DNA of 64,000 nt from Dugong dugon (GCA_030035585.1 CM057469.1:113500650-113564649); one strand, 5' to 3'; positions 1 through 12,282 are shown, counted from the stretch's first letter. The notes: a model not told the origin generated them from the sequence alone. A program made the numbers and translations.

Positions 1-2854
1 AAGGGCATGGCTGGCAACCACACAGAGAAGGTGTGCACTATTTCCATAAAAATATGGTGTCTTATTCCATTGTATGGCTATACTAAAATTCACTTAAAAA
101 ATCATCCCCTTTTCCTCTATTAGTATTTCTATAATAATGCCTGTATCTATTTCTACCCTGCTACAGAGTGAGTGCCCTGACCTCAGAGTGTCTGCTATGT
201 TTCCTGTGTAATCCGAGGGCTGGCATGGTGCCCAGCTCATGCTAAATTCTCTAAAATCAGCTGCTGGGTAAAAGATAAAGGTGAACTAGATACTTCAGGA
301 TCCCTAAAATTTGAAAACAAAGTAAAGACTTGTACACAGCCTGTGTGGGCCAGTATTAGGATTTGAAACCCACATTTGTTAAGAACGTTAGTGGTAAACA
401 TAATGAGTGATACTAAAATTATATGAACTGCTTCTCATTAAAACCATATGACCATGAACCTGATATCATTACACCATTGATTAAACTAACGGCCAAAGTT
501 TTGTGAATTGCTTTCTATCATTAATACAGAGAAATTACATACTGGTTCTACAACTGGTTTCAACTATGCATATAAGGGAAGTTATAGACAAGGACTTCAT
601 GTTTTTGGCAAAATCATTTCCTTTTTTAATTTCTCAGAAGGAAAACAGGTAAGAAGGAGAGAGTCTCATATTGGATTCCACTGGCTGAATCATGGAAATT
701 TTTCTACAGAAATTTAGAGGCACAAAACATGCATGCACAAAGATTTTGTAAGAGAGTCACACAAAATAGAAAACAATTTAAAAAAATCTAGATGCACAAT
801 GATACAGGAATGGTTACTCAGTCTGTGATCAATTAGAGATGTCTGCATGGACAGTGGAGAAAGAAATGGTAATGAGTTTGCCATCTCTAGAGCTGGTACT
901 TTTCAAATTATCTGTAGTGTAGAGATTTTCTTCTTTTTTTTTTTCAATTTCCAAATCTATTGGAATCCATTCCAATCTTTTCATAAAATGTAATAAAAAT
1001 TTTTCAGCAATATCAAATTGCTAAATATTTTTTACTAAGCAAGTCCTGTGATTTTCTGTACTTACCTCTTTGTGGATCGATTACAAATAGTTTGCAAACC
1101 AGCACAACACGTGGCCCATATTTTGTGTAGCAGTTTTACACAGCTTTGGTAAACTGGCTCATTGATTCAAAATTGAAATGTCTTTTTAAAAAATTCTAAG
1201 CTCAAGTATCCCAAATGTATGACTAGGCTTATTTGGAGAATTGTTCAGCATGGTATGTTTTTATTAAAGTCGCTATTTGTAATACTGACTATACTACAGA
1301 ATGTACCAGTGACTTGCCTTTCACTGGTTTTGTGCCACAAATCAAAACCAGGAATTTAGTTGCTACTGTAGGTCTTGTACAGAAAATACTAAACTGATAT
1401 TTAGTACATTTTATAATATACTAACTACTCTGACATAGATAAAATATTTTGACTTTTATGTGTCAATTCCCCTTTATAAATAAAACTATCATTCAAGTCT
1501 ATTCTTGAGAAAATGTTTGCTAGGGTTTATGTACATCAGGAAACAAATAACTAAAATAATCCTGGCCAGGAATCTTTTCCAAAGCGCTAATTAACTTTAA
1601 GCACTTGAAGCCAGCAGAATTGCCCACCCTCACCCTAGACAGGGCAAATAGGCCTTATTTCCCTGTTATACACTCACAGGCTCTGTTAGTAGTTAAAGTC
1701 TGGCAGTAGAAACCCAGAGGTTGAGTTTTTAGTGCTGTTAGATTATCCCAGGGTAGCATCAATTTCTGGCAGTGATAACGCATGCAATAGCTTTCCGGCA
1801 GGACACAGCCACAGGGTTCCTGGCAGAGCGACTGAGCAAGGTTTTTGTAAGCAGATCCATATCATTTTTGACAGGACTAACATATGGCTTTGAATTTCTG
1901 GCCAAAGACTCCTTCATGGTTCCTATCAGAAGAGACCCTCTACACTCCCTGGCAACATTGCCACACGATGTAAAGGATTTAATTCCTGGAAGTATATTGC
2001 CGCGATGATTTGCTATAGAACAAATTTCAAAGTTGGTTTCCTGCCAACATAAAATTCTATAGGTCATGTCAAGGCCAACCCAGCAGTTAGTTTTCAGCAA
2101 GAAGACATCGAGCTGATCTTTTAATAGCCTTCATTTTCACACTTTGGCTATGTTCCTCAGTGTGCCCATGTACATTGAGAGTAAATGAAATATTTTCTAC
2201 ATTAAAGAATACTGGGATCATGTAATGTGCTTTGTGCCTACACATATGTGCCCATCTTGAACTTGCCCATCTAATACAGTGAATTATAATTATTTAAAAA
2301 TTTCATCATAATCTGTCAAAGAGCCAGCGTCTGTTCCTGCTAACCGTGAGGATGGAAAGAACAGTATCTTTCCACAGTTCAAAAGACAATTTAATTCTTT
2401 CATCATTTTAGTCTGACCACAGACTAATTCAGCTGCTAAAACGACCACAAATATCCAAAGGGAGGAAGCCCTGGCTCTTGAAACGTGATTAAAGTTCACG
2501 ATATAGAACAGGAAGTGGCAATGTATCCTTCACTGGGAGTGATGCATTACACATTTCTAAAACAGTACTGTGTACGGAGCATACATTTAAAATACTGTCT
2601 ACTGCTGCTCTCATGCACTGAAAATGACAGTCACATCACATTATCCTAATGTTTCCACCACAACTGAGGTCACCCTGCCCAGGGGTAACTCACTAAATAC
2701 TGAGTCAGATGAGAGATTTCTCAAACTAAGGATTATTGAATCACTACATTTCATTTGACTTACATAAAATATAAACAAACCGACAACATAAAAGCGAGTA
2801 CTTTTTTATTTAAAAAACAAAAAAGGTAAAAGGCATTTTTAAAAATGGTTATTA
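1..2854. other. unassigned non-coding stretch
   Basis: I see no recognisable repeat, RNA gene or coding exon here. Open frames are all short (about 60-115 codons) and show no domain or codon pattern I recognise. A pair of overlapping opposite-strand frames near 1759-2100 has no homology I can name. Base composition is AT-rich, like the rest of the window. Confidence 0.5.
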
Positions 2855-3333
2855 CAGGCAGTGTCCAGATTACGAACTGCAGACTTACGGACAATTTGTT
2901 CTTGCCCTTTAGTGTTAGGTAAATTTATCCTCACTTTGAAACAATTAAACCAGCCCCTCCCTAGTGGCAACATATTCTTCATCACAATCACCTTCACTTA
3001 CTGCGCATGAGCTTTTAAATCATTGAAAAGGCTTCAAACCTTTTTTTGCACTAAACCAAAGGACAAACCCACTGCAGTCTAGTGGATCATGACTCATAGA
3101 GACCCTGTAGGATAGAGTAGAACTGCTCCCTAGGGTTTCCAAGATGCGGCTGGTGGATTCAAACTGCCAACCTTTTGGTTAGCAGCCTGAGCTCTTAACC
3201 ATTGTGCCACCAGGGTCCCTTCTTGTACTAAAGTAAGGCTAAATAAGAACCTTACGCACCTCTTCGGACTTACCTACAAATTCTTAAAGACCTAGGCAGG
3301 AACTTCTCTTGTTTGTAACCCAGGGACTGCCTG
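2855..3333. mobile_element. Tigger-type (TcMar) non-autonomous DNA transposon, split by an AfroSINE
   Basis: Terminal inverted repeats begin CAGGCAGT at the left end and finish ACTGCCTG at the right, with further inverted similarity inside (for example TTACGGAC-type words near 2886 and GGACTTAC near 3270). A TA dinucleotide flanks each end (2853-2854 and 3334-3335), the target duplication expected of Tc1/mariner elements. The TIR resembles the Tigger/Zombi group. No transposase is encoded, so this is a MITE. About 310 bp remain once the SINE at 3056-3222 is set aside. Confidence 0.75.
3056..3222 (-). repeat. AfroSINE (tRNA-derived SINE), reverse
   Basis: On the minus strand it reads GGACCCTGGTGGCACAATGG then TTAAGAGCTCAGG, followed by the B-box-like TTGAATCCACCAG, the standard AfroSINE head. 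It lies inside the Tigger-type MITE. A 10-bp target duplication, TTGCACTAAA at 3046-3055 and TTGTACTAAA at 3223-3232, differs at one base. Confidence 0.9.
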
Positions 3334-4195
3334 TATTCAATAAAAGAAAACAAAATAATGATGATGGGTCACTTCTTGTTTTATGGATACTTTCAGGATT
3401 TATTATAATTAATTCACTGTAGCTTCTTAAATGTGTTTATCATCAGCCTTATAAAACACTATCTCTAGACTGAAGGTTATTTATAGTTGAGTAACCTTGG
3501 AAATATATGCAGATTAACCCTACCATGTAAAATGATTTGGTGAAAAAAAGTCTAGGTCAAATGCAAAGCTACCAAAAGTTACTGACAAATAAAGATGATA
3601 TAGCTGAGACTTGTTTCTCTGTTGTTCATTCAGGTATGCCTAAGAGATAGAAAAGAAAGTAAAGGTGAGAAACAATTGGTAAGAACGTTTTCTGAGTGCC
3701 CTTTGGGACTAGGGCACTGTATTGATGGATGTACTCTAGTTGTAATTCCACATCAGCTCTTACTTCACTAGAATCCCTTGCCCAAAGTCTGAACAGTGTT
3801 AGAAAAAAGCCTGGAGCTGATTTCTTTTTTTTTCTTTAACAGCTGCAAATGCATCCTGAATGGGATGCAATTCTGGTTGTCCATCTATAATCACTCTAAT
3901 AATTTTGGAATTGTCTTACTAAATCTGTTGCGAAGTTGAAGACATAAGATTGTCACAGACTCTCAATATTTCAGTCATTTATTTTTTTCAATCAATAAAT
4001 AGCAATTGAGTACCAAATATATGCCGGGTACTTAGATATAGTATTTGGGAGTACATTGTACTTACGTGGTTCAAAAACCATGGACCTTATCCTTGAATCA
4101 TAAAGAGGGAAACCCTATCAATTATAATTCATGTTTACCTTGCCAAAAGAAATGGGTTAGAGGAAGAGGAATGGAAAGATGTAAGAATTACAGTC

Positions 4196-4480
4196 CAATG
4201 TAGTTGAAAGGTCTCAAACATTTTCAAATTTATTCAGGTCGTAAGTGTTTGACAACCATCATTTCATTCGAAAACAGTGTGTTATACTGATCAATCAAAT
4301 ATGTGTATAATGCAGTTTAGTGTCAATCAGATACAGGAATGTGGCACTAGGAAAAAACAATGACTTATAATTCTAATTAATCAACACTTTGTTTTCAAAT
4401 TCTATGATAATGCAGGACCATCTCACAACTCACTCACTAAATACCAGTGTTCCAAGCCAAAAAGTTTGAGAACTATTGAG
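4196..4480. mobile_element. possible hAT (MER1-type) MITE
   Basis: The left edge has TCTCAAACATTTTC and the right edge reads AAAAAGTTTGAGAACTATTG, an inverted pair similar to the CAGTGGTTCTCAAACTTTTT end of hAT-Charlie relics. No clean 8-bp duplication is visible and the interior is not recognisable, so the call is tentative. Confidence 0.35.
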
Positions 4481-4931
4481 CTGACTGGTCCAGACAACCC
4501 ATGGCTGAAACCCAAGAAGCAGTAAAACACAGAGGAGCAATAAATCTGGCTTGTTAGAATAAGTGAGAATGACACTAGCCCTCGAGTGGTAGAAAAGGTT
4601 TCTTGTTTCTTTGGTCTTTATTTGAGTATGTATGCTGTAACTTCAAGGCCTGGGTTCTGGGATGATAATTACAGCAGAAATAGGTAAAGGAAGTGCCGAT
4701 TCATCATTCTCAGGGTAGAGGTATCTAAAGAGACATCATGCTCTTGCCCAACTTAGAGAGGGCAGCAGGAAGAGACTCCCAGGTACATTGACCAGAGTTG
4801 GGTGAATTACTCTAAAAATGATACATATGTTTCTCTAAGTAAGAATAATTAAAGAACTTTTGGGGTATCAAGTAGTAATGTGCTCCATATTCCCCTGGGA
4901 AAAGAAAATTACTACAATTTTCAAAGCACTT

Positions 4932-5083
4932 GTTAGCTGCCGTCAAGTCGATTCTGACTTATAGCAACCCTACAGGACAGAATAGAATTGCCCTATAGAG
5001 TTTCCAAGGAATGGCTAGTGTATTTGAACTGCCAACCTTTTGGTTAACAGCTGAGCTCTTAACCACTGTGCCACCAGGGCTCC
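4932..5083 (-). repeat. AfroSINE, reverse, with perfect target duplication
   Basis: Reverse-strand AfroSINE with head GGAGCCCTGGTGGCACAGTG and body matching the TCTGTCCTGTAGGGTTGCTA segment. It is flanked by a perfect 11-bp duplication, TCAAAGCACTT at 4921-4931 and 5084-5094. Confidence 0.93.
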
Positions 5084-5094
5084 TCAAAGCACTT

Positions 5095-5265
5095 ACTAGG
5101 CATCAAAGAACATCTTCACGTAATGTGTACATTGTTAACCCATTTTAATAATGAGGAAATCATCCTTCGAAGTTAAGTAAATAAATCAAGAGCAAAGAGC
5201 TACTGCCTGGCACCTGGCAGGAGCAGGGTTGGTGCATGGGCTTGTCTCCCCACAGTCAGCTACAC
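5095..5265 (-). repeat. MIR-like ancient SINE, reverse
   Basis: Contains the reverse MIR core pattern: a CCCATTTTAATAATGAGGAAA segment followed by a decayed AGTTAAGTAA...GAGC stretch and CTGGCA...CAGGGTTGG. It adjoins the AfroSINE at 4932, which probably inserted into it. Confidence 0.5.
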
Positions 5266-5734
5266 CCCGCCCATGCTCTCCCCAGACCTGTGGTTCCTGC
5301 AGAGACATCATTTTTCCCGTGATTTCAGAGAACACACTTTGCTAACTACATTCTCTAATTTCCATCCCCTCAAAGCACCCATAGTAACTTTGTATGCAAT
5401 CCCAAGAAGGACATACATACAGAAAAGATGATATCAACCTCTGTGATGGCTTACTAAGAATAATTTAATGGAAAAAGATAAGCACCTGTATTATTAAATT
5501 ATTTCTCCTAAAATGTTGTACCAGTTTAAATACCTGCCAGCTGTGAGATAAAGTTGTTTATATTTCCATCATTGTTGACAGTGGCTGCTATCAAGACTGT
5601 GCAATGCCTAATAGGTTAAAGGTTTTGCCTCATTTTTGCTTAACTGCAAGTTTTTTGACTATTAGTTAAGTGGAATTTTTTTTTTTTAACACAGTCACTG
5701 GTCCCTTGTAACGAATGACCTTTTACCTTTTACT

Positions 5735-6370
5735 GTAATCATTTCGTCATTCATTCATTCAACAGGTACCTATTGTGCTGTAGGCAGGATTGCTCCAGTC
5801 ACTGTAAACACAGAAGTAAACAAGACACACAAGCTTCTGCTCTCATGGGATGAACATGCTCGTGAAGGGAGACAGATAATAAGCAGAACATCAAAACTAA
5901 GTTAATTTCAGACCATGATAAACACTAGGAGATAAACAAAGCAGTTTCAACATCAGCTTCAATGATAGAGCATGACCAGGGATGGGTTGGAGGCAGGGAA
6001 GGATTACTCAATAAGCAAGGTACTCACGGGCTTACTTGTGCTTACTAATCTGTAGTGCACAATTTCACCTGCTTTTCACCACATCAAAGATGTGGTGTGC
6101 TACAGATTAGTAAGTAAACACAAAGAAACCTGTGTGTACCTTGCTTACGGTAAACCCGAGTACCTTGCTTTCTGGTTAATCGATCCCTGTTTGGAAGCCT
6201 GCTTTAAACGACTTTTCTGGGGAAGTCACTATTGAGCTGAAGCCTGAATAGGCAGAAGGAGCCAGCCTTACGGAGATCTGCGAAATGAGGTCTCCCAGGA
6301 GATAGAACAGCTAGTGCAATCTCCAAGGGTGGAGTATCAGGAGATAGGCAGGTGGGGGCTGGATTACATA
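5735..6370. repeat. ancient mammalian interspersed repeat, split by a hAT-type MITE
   Basis: Starts TTCATTCATTCAACAGGTAC and continues with CTCATGGGATGAACATGCTCG and GGGGAGACAGATAATAAGCAG-like words; on the far side of the MITE it resumes as GAAGTCACTATTGAGCTGAAGC. These resemble a widespread old repeat whose exact family (L2 or old L1) I cannot decide by eye. Confidence 0.5.
5994..6189. mobile_element. palindromic hAT-type MITE (196 bp)
   Basis: Almost the whole unit is an imperfect hairpin. The left arm starts CAGGGAAGGATTACTCAATA and the right arm read in reverse starts CAGGGATCGATTAACCAGAA; both continue AAGCAAGGTACTC. Inner arms pair GCTTACTAATCTGTAG with CTACAGATTAGTAAG. The flanking octamers GTTGGAGG (5986-5993) and TTTGGAAG (6190-6197) agree at six of eight bases, the length expected for a hAT duplication. 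There is no coding capacity. Family name not recognised. Confidence 0.75.
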
Positions 6371-6380
6371 TGATTTAATT

Positions 6381-6555
6381 AAAAAAGAAAACAAAAAAAC
6401 CATTGTCGTTTGTCTTTGAGTTGATTCTAACTCACAGCGACCCTATAGGACAGAGCAGAACTGCCCCACAGGGCTTCCAAGGAGTGGCTGGTGAATTCCA
6501 ATGGCTGACCTTTGGTTAGCAGCCCAATGCTTAACCACTGCACCACCAGGGCTCC
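6381..6555 (-). repeat. AfroSINE, reverse
   Basis: Ends in GGTGGTGCAGTGGTTAAGC on the reverse strand and carries the GGGTCGCTGTGAGTTAGAAT body segment. The A-rich tail lies at the left (6381-6400). Probable loose target duplication TATGATTT/TATGACTT. Confidence 0.88.
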
Positions 6556-6629
6556 GTATGACTTGACAGACAAGGTAAACAGATTATGATCAACTAGGAT
6601 ATAAAATAATATTTTAAAATAGTTATTAC

Positions 6630-6750
6630 TAAATGGTTACTATATGTCAGACAATATTGAAACGAGTTTTACATACCTAAGGTACCTAGTACATACAGCA
6701 AAATTGAAGTGGTTTTATTAACCCTCTTCTAAATGGGCTCAGAAATTCTA
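6630..6750 (-). repeat. MIR-like fragment, reverse
   Basis: TACTATATGTCAGACAATATT followed by TTTTACATACCTAAGGTACC and a CCCTCTTCTAAATGGGCTCAG stretch follows the order of a reverse MIR (size-range, month-like TTTACAT, then exponent ATGAGGAAACTGAG) in decayed form. Confidence 0.4.
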
Positions 6751-6948
6751 AATAAGATTTTTTTTAAGATTATAAATATACTTAGAAGTATTTCAAATTG
6801 AATTATAACTGTTATTTATCTGTTAAGTATATTAACCCATATATACTACCACGTTCCTTTCTTTCAATGTGTACTTTCCTTTTTACTTAGTCCTAGGAGG
6901 TTTTTATCCAATAGGTACATATATAGTCCTCCCTGTCTACTTCCACAG

Positions 6949-7110
6949 TGCCCTGGTGGCTCAGTGGTTAAGAGCTCAGCTGCTAACCAAAACCTCAGCA
7001 GTTTGAATCCACCAGCCACTCCTTGGAAACACTATGAGGCAGTTCTCCTCTGTCCTATACGGTTGCTATGAGTTGGAATCGACTTGATGGCAGTGGGTTT
7101 CTGTTTTCGG
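6949..7110 (+). repeat. AfroSINE, forward
   Basis: Head GTGCCCTGGTGGCTCAGTGG with A-box-like TGGTTAAGAGC, B-box-like GTTTGAATCC, and the CTCTGTCCTATACGGTTGCT body; ends ATGGCAGTGGGTTT. A short open frame beginning at 7068 starts in its tail and is not a gene. Confidence 0.92.
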
Positions 7111-10100
7111 CTCTATCATTTTATTGCATGTACTTTTCCTTCCCTTGTACGATTAGAAAAATGTCTTCGCTATCAGATGTTAAAATTATTGATCACCTAT
7201 ATTTTTTTCTAATCATCTTGTGCTTTCTTTCCTTTTTTCATTCATTTTTTTGTTGTTCCATTTATTTTTGCCTGCAATTCTTTCATGTGTCTGCAAGTAG
7301 GAAGCCCTTTGGTTCTTCTAACTGTTACATTAGAGGAGTGTGCGACCACAATGAAGGCCTTCTCTCTTCGTTTGTTCTAAGCCCCTGCACACAACTACCC
7401 CCAAACCTAAGCCCAGGGTAGCAAAACTCATTCTGTACCAGGACATGGTATCACCTCCAGCTCTTAACTTTTCAAATCAATGAGCATTAATATGATTTTG
7501 TCATATTCTTTTCTACTAGCTTCCCGAAATTCCACATTTCTTTCCCAGAGAGGAAGTTGTCATGAGTCAGCTCTTGGTATTTCCTTTTGTTTGTTTTTAA
7601 TTTCGTCCCCTGTTATTATATGGACCAGAAGTACTCCAAATCTTGTCACTTTTTACTTGGTTTCCAAGAGTAATTCAGGCCTTTTTCGTCTTTTCCTTTG
7701 TCATTACAGTAAGGGTCAGAGGAAGGGTGGAGGTAATATGTGAGCACTGGAGACCCTACATTGATTTTATTAGATGTTTAAAATTAAAAATACGTCAGTA
7801 TCTTGACATAAATTAACAAAATGTTTCTAATGTCCTGATTTCCCATCAAAATGTGACAATTTCACTTAGTTTTCACTTGATGTTGAGGGTTAAACTTTTA
7901 CCATGACTTGAACTGACTTCGATAGAGAGCTTTGTTGGTATTTTAAATCAGTCTTTCACTACATTTTCATGAATGTCAGATCTCCTAGTTGTAAATTCTT
8001 GGTTGGATTGCTAATCTTTCTGACAGAATAAAATATCAGAAAATATCAAAAAGAAGGTCTAATAACATGTGAAGCTCTTGTTGGATTTAGTGACTGATTT
8101 GACATAGAATTATAATTTAAAATCTCTATACTATACATTAAACAATCTGATTACAAGTAAACTGTTCACATAAGATAATGAAACACATGATACTGGGTCA
8201 ATAAGAACATCAAGAATCAGAAACTCTTAAAAGAAAAATAACATGTTCTCTTCCGATACCTGACTCTCAGTTACTTATATGTGACAAAGTAGCTGTAGCT
8301 CAGTTTGGTAGATTTAAAGCACCATATCAACTCTAATCCAAGACGAAGAAAAGAAAGAGGTGATTATTGTTGTAGAATTCAGTAAAAAAATCATATGGAG
8401 TATCAAGAAAATTCTACCAGTTTTCTCACATAGAAGCAACTCTGCTGAAGCAGCTACACCAGATCCATTTATATAATTGTAAAATTTAAATGGTTGACTT
8501 TAAGTTAGAAATTCTGAAAACTGTGCTCAGAATCTTATAGGAGCTCAGTTATTTTTTGCTGTTGTGCTTCTATTTTTTTTCCCCTAAACAGTACACACAA
8601 ATTCCATAAAACATGATAAATAAAATGAAAATCATTATATTATATCCACCAGTATAAATAAGGAGGTGAAATGATTTGTTTTTGTGGGTTACTCCTATTC
8701 CTTTTCATGATCAGAACAGTTTAGAAACTGGAACCTTTTTTTTTTTTTTTTTTTGTTCTTTCCTTATTTATTTATTTATTTTTCCCTTCTTCTATGCCAT
8801 CTGGATAGGCAAACCCAATTAGCACATGCTGAAAGCTAGCAACATCTTTTCCAACATTTCAAAGTTTTGGCAAGCTTTAAAAGTTACTGTGTCACATAAA
8901 AGCTCATTTGGCACATTACAAGGGTTTGCCGTATGAATTTATCATATGGAATGAGCGTTTTCCAAATGCATAAAGAACATACAGCACAACTGAATTTGGA
9001 AAGAGCAGTAGAAATAAACTTCATCATTGTGGTTCTAGGATCAATCTACTCAGTTTCTTTAACGGCATTCTTCACCTTCTCTACTTATGCAAAAGAAGAA
9101 ATAGTATGCTCCAGAACAGTCCTAACCTTGGTCTGAGATGGTCTTACTTCTGGTGCTGAAACATCTCATTAAGAGAATCTTGGAAAAGGATGCAGGTGAA
9201 GCCTCCAAGTTTACACTACAGGTTTTATGAAATTGCCCAATTCCAATGCCTTTCTTATTACACTAATGGTTTCCAAGGCTGCTCAGAACTCAATAGTCAT
9301 TGCATTCCTCAATTGTTATATACCTCAACCTGGATCCCTGTTGCCCACCAGTTTCTCCCTTCTCCCTCCATAAGATGAACTAGAAAAATTCTCTAATGCA
9401 TTATATTTCTCTGTTGTGGTTATATCTGGTTTACTGCCTTGCTTAACATAGGTTGCACATTCCTTTAATGGTGATTTCCTTTACTAAAGAGGCTGGGCAA
9501 CTAAATACTATATTTCCCTTACAACTGGGTTTCCAGACATATCTTAGGATCTACCATTTAGATACACTTACCTGAGTGTTGAATCTGTCGTTAAGTAAGT
9601 AGGGAGAAAGGAAATACCCCTCAAACCATGTAGTTTCTGTGGAACGTAAGTAGCCACACAGTGCTCTGGGGGCCACATTTCTGGCAACAGATCCTTGATC
9701 CCCATAGCTCCAAGGGTTTAGTCAACAGCTACCCCATTTTCAAGATTTGGGATTCTGGCCCAACTTGCACTTCTCTTGGTGAGCCAGTTCTACAGAACTC
9801 CTTTGGGGGGGTCCAATGAATCTCAGCACAGAACATGCTTTGTCAGCCCTTCCACTGATTTTGTAAGCCCTAATTCCCAGGATTAAATACATTCATATTA
9901 AAAAGAACTAGTGTTATCTGCAGCTGAATTCTGACTGATACAGCCATACTGTACTCCAATGTGATTATAATGTCCTTGATATAAAACTACATTTATGAAA
10001 TGATTTAAGCTAACCTATATATTCTCCTTTATCTCCTTCTTGCACACACAGAAATGAGAGCATGAGAAATTGTTTTTGAACTAAAAATATCACAGGAGTT

Positions 10101-10158
10101 CAAGAATAAGGTTTATTCTAAAACTCTTGGCATCAGTTTAAAACTATTTTTAGGTACC
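7111..10158. other. unassigned stretch, with a possible decayed LTR end near 9400-9960
   Basis: No gene is visible. A pure T run lies at 8736-8754. From about 9400 to 9960 the DNA ends in ATTAAATACATTCATATTAA followed by CTGCAGCTGAATTCTGACTGATACAG, reminiscent of the 3' ends of old ERVL/MaLR LTRs, but I could not find its other end. Confidence 0.35.
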
Positions 10159-10167
10159 TACTAGTAT

Positions 10168-10343
10168 AAGGTGTCCTGGTGGTGCAGTGGTTAACAGCTT
10201 GGCTGCTAACCAAAAGGTCAGCAGCTTGAATCCACCAGCTGCTCCTTGGAAACCCTATGGGGCAGCTCTACTCTGTCCTATAGGGTCGCTGTGAGTCAGA
10301 ATGGACTTGATGGCAATGGGTTTTTTGTTTGTTTGTTTTTGGT
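10168..10343 (+). repeat. AfroSINE, forward (first of a same-site pair)
   Basis: Full-length copy: GTGTCCTGGTGGTGCAGTGG, GCTTGAATCCACCAGCTGC, CTCTGTCCTATAGGGTCGCT, ending ATGGCAATGGG and a GTTT-rich tail. Perfect 9-bp duplication TACTAGTAT at 10159-10167 and 10344-10352. Confidence 0.94.
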
Positions 10344-10352
10344 TACTAGTAT

Positions 10353-10496
10353 GGTTAAGAGCTGGCTTCTAACCAAAAAGTCAGTTCAAATCCACTTGCC
10401 ACTCCTTGGAAACCCTATGGGGCAGTTCTACTCTGTTCTATAGTGTTGCAATGAGTCAGAATTCACTCGATGGCAATGGGGTAAGGGTTTAAGGGT
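10353..10496 (+). repeat. AfroSINE, forward, 5'-truncated (second of the pair)
   Basis: Starts directly after the first copy's duplication at GGTTAAGAGCTGG, lacking the usual head, and runs through GTTCTACTCTGTTCTATAGTG to CTCGATGGCAATGGGG. A TAGTAT word follows at 10497-10502, so both copies appear to have used the same target. Confidence 0.9.
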
Positions 10497-10854
10497 AGTA
10501 TAAAAAACTATATTATGGGGTATGCAACACATCCCCACACACACACGCACATAGTTTAACACGTATCTGCCCGTATCCATTTGAACGGTCCAGTGTAAAC
10601 CCATCCTCCCCCCATCCCCCCAAAAAATCTAAATCCAAAAGCTTGCTATAAACAAAACCAAAACTGAAAGTGAAACTAGTATTAACATTTCTCTATTTAT
10701 GGTCATGTGTTATTCTTATTTTTAAATTGTCCCTAATATCTAAACAATCTCTTTGTCTCATTTACTTTTTTCATCACAACCATATTTCAAGAGAAGTGTG
10801 CAGAAGGCCAAACAGATCCTACCCAGCCCACACCAGCTCTATTGTGAGTGACAT

Positions 10855-10990
10855 CCTCTCGTTGTCTTTAGTTTCCTCATTTGAATAACGGGCACAGTAA
10901 TGTCTACTCTATAATGCTGAGATGTAATTAAATGAGAACATTCACATGTCTAATGGTGACTGGCACATAGTAGGTACTTAATGAACTGTT
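10855..10990 (+). repeat. MIR, forward
   Basis: TTAGTTTCCTCATTTGAATAA, then GTAATGTCTACTCTATAATGC and TGACTGGCACATAGTAGGTAC followed by TTAATGAACTGTTG: the MIR core and 3' half in the correct order. Confidence 0.75.
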
Positions 10991-11072
10991 GCTTCCTGCC
11001 TCCTGTCATTATCCTCGTTCTGGCTCTTACTACTTTATACCTTTAAATTTTAATGATCTCCTGACTTCCTGG

Positions 11073-11240
11073 TGGAGCCCTGGTGGTGAAGTGGTTAAGA
11101 GCTCAGCTGCCAACCCAAAGGATGGCAGTTGGAATCCACCAGCTGCTCCCTGGAAACGATACGGGGCAGTTCTATTCTGTCCTATAGCGTCTCTGTGAGT
11201 CTGGCTTGACTCAAAGGCAACTGGTTTAGTTTTGGTTTTA
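11073..11240 (+). repeat. AfroSINE, forward
   Basis: Head GGAGCCCTGGTGGTGAAGTG, body GTTCTATTCTGTCCTATAGC, tail GTTTTGGTTTT. Duplication ACTTCCTGG at 11064-11072 versus ACTTCTGG at 11241-11248. Confidence 0.92.
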
Positions 11241-12282
11241 ACTTCTGGGAGGGGGGATAAAGATTTTTAGATAGACAGAACATCATATAAATGATATCTA
11301 GGAGGGAAGAGCACAGTGCCTTAGAGGAACATATGAAACTGAGGTTTTCTCCTTAAGCTCTTCCTATGATACTATCAAGGCAACGTTAAACCCTCACTGA
11401 TGAGAGAAACTACTGGCAACCTCTTCCTCTTTCAGACATTTACAATCTTGATCTCTTATTTATTCCTACATTTTTCACATGTTCATATTTTCCTGATTAC
11501 GTTATAAGCTAGGGCAGAACTTATCTATAGCCCCAGGATTTATGCCCCATGCCTTGCTGCATATCACACTGCAGGTACTTAACTTTTTGACTGGTTTAAC
11601 TTGGTATCTAGAGTTTCAAAATAAGCCACTTACTTGAGTTACTGTGGTATTTTAAGTTCCAAAATAATTCTTCACACCCTTATCTCTTTTTGTTTATTAT
11701 ATTATTATATGGTATATTTTGGTACACTCTTAAAATATGACTTTTTTTCTTTTATAAATAGATAACTTGTTACTCAGAGCTTTTGCTACCAAAATTGAAA
11801 TCTGTTCAGTCTTACAAAAATAGCTATTTCTGAAATGACGCTCATCCTCAGAATACCTGATTTCCTGGTGCTAAAAAGCTACTCCTAGAGTTGTCACCTT
11901 GTCAGAGGTGACCAAAGGCCACAGTGAATATAATCAGCTTATTATGAACATATATTGGGCTGTCCCAAAGTGATCTTTTAAGTGGCTGACACATCTCAAG
12001 TGTCTTAATAAAGGTTTTGTTTTAAATAAACGAGATGAAGAGTTTTAAAAGTTCAGGGCTTTGATAGGGAAAACATTATATAGTTCTTTAAAAATAGATT
12101 ACAGGATAGAAGTAATTATGGTTCAATATATCATTTCAAAGCAAATATCACTTCTTATAAATTCTGGTGCATTGACTTAGAAGTTTATTCATAAATATTA
12201 CTGTTATTCACTGCTAAAATGTTACAAAATATCATATTGTATTATATTATCTACATTACTCTGAAAAGGCATATATATATAC
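11241..12282. other. unassigned stretch
   Basis: AT-rich DNA with no gene or recognisable repeat. Confidence 0.45.

Noticed and set aside
1759-2100. Overlapping forward and reverse open frames (78 and 113 codons)
   Set aside because: No recognisable protein, no splice or promoter context; probably chance.
7068-7421. A 117-codon forward open frame
   Set aside because: Begins in an AfroSINE tail and continues through AT-rich DNA rich in F, S, L and C; no domain or splice context.
10168-10343. tRNA-like A and B boxes in the AfroSINE heads
   Set aside because: These are SINE internal promoters; no complete cloverleaf is preserved, so no tRNA genes are called.
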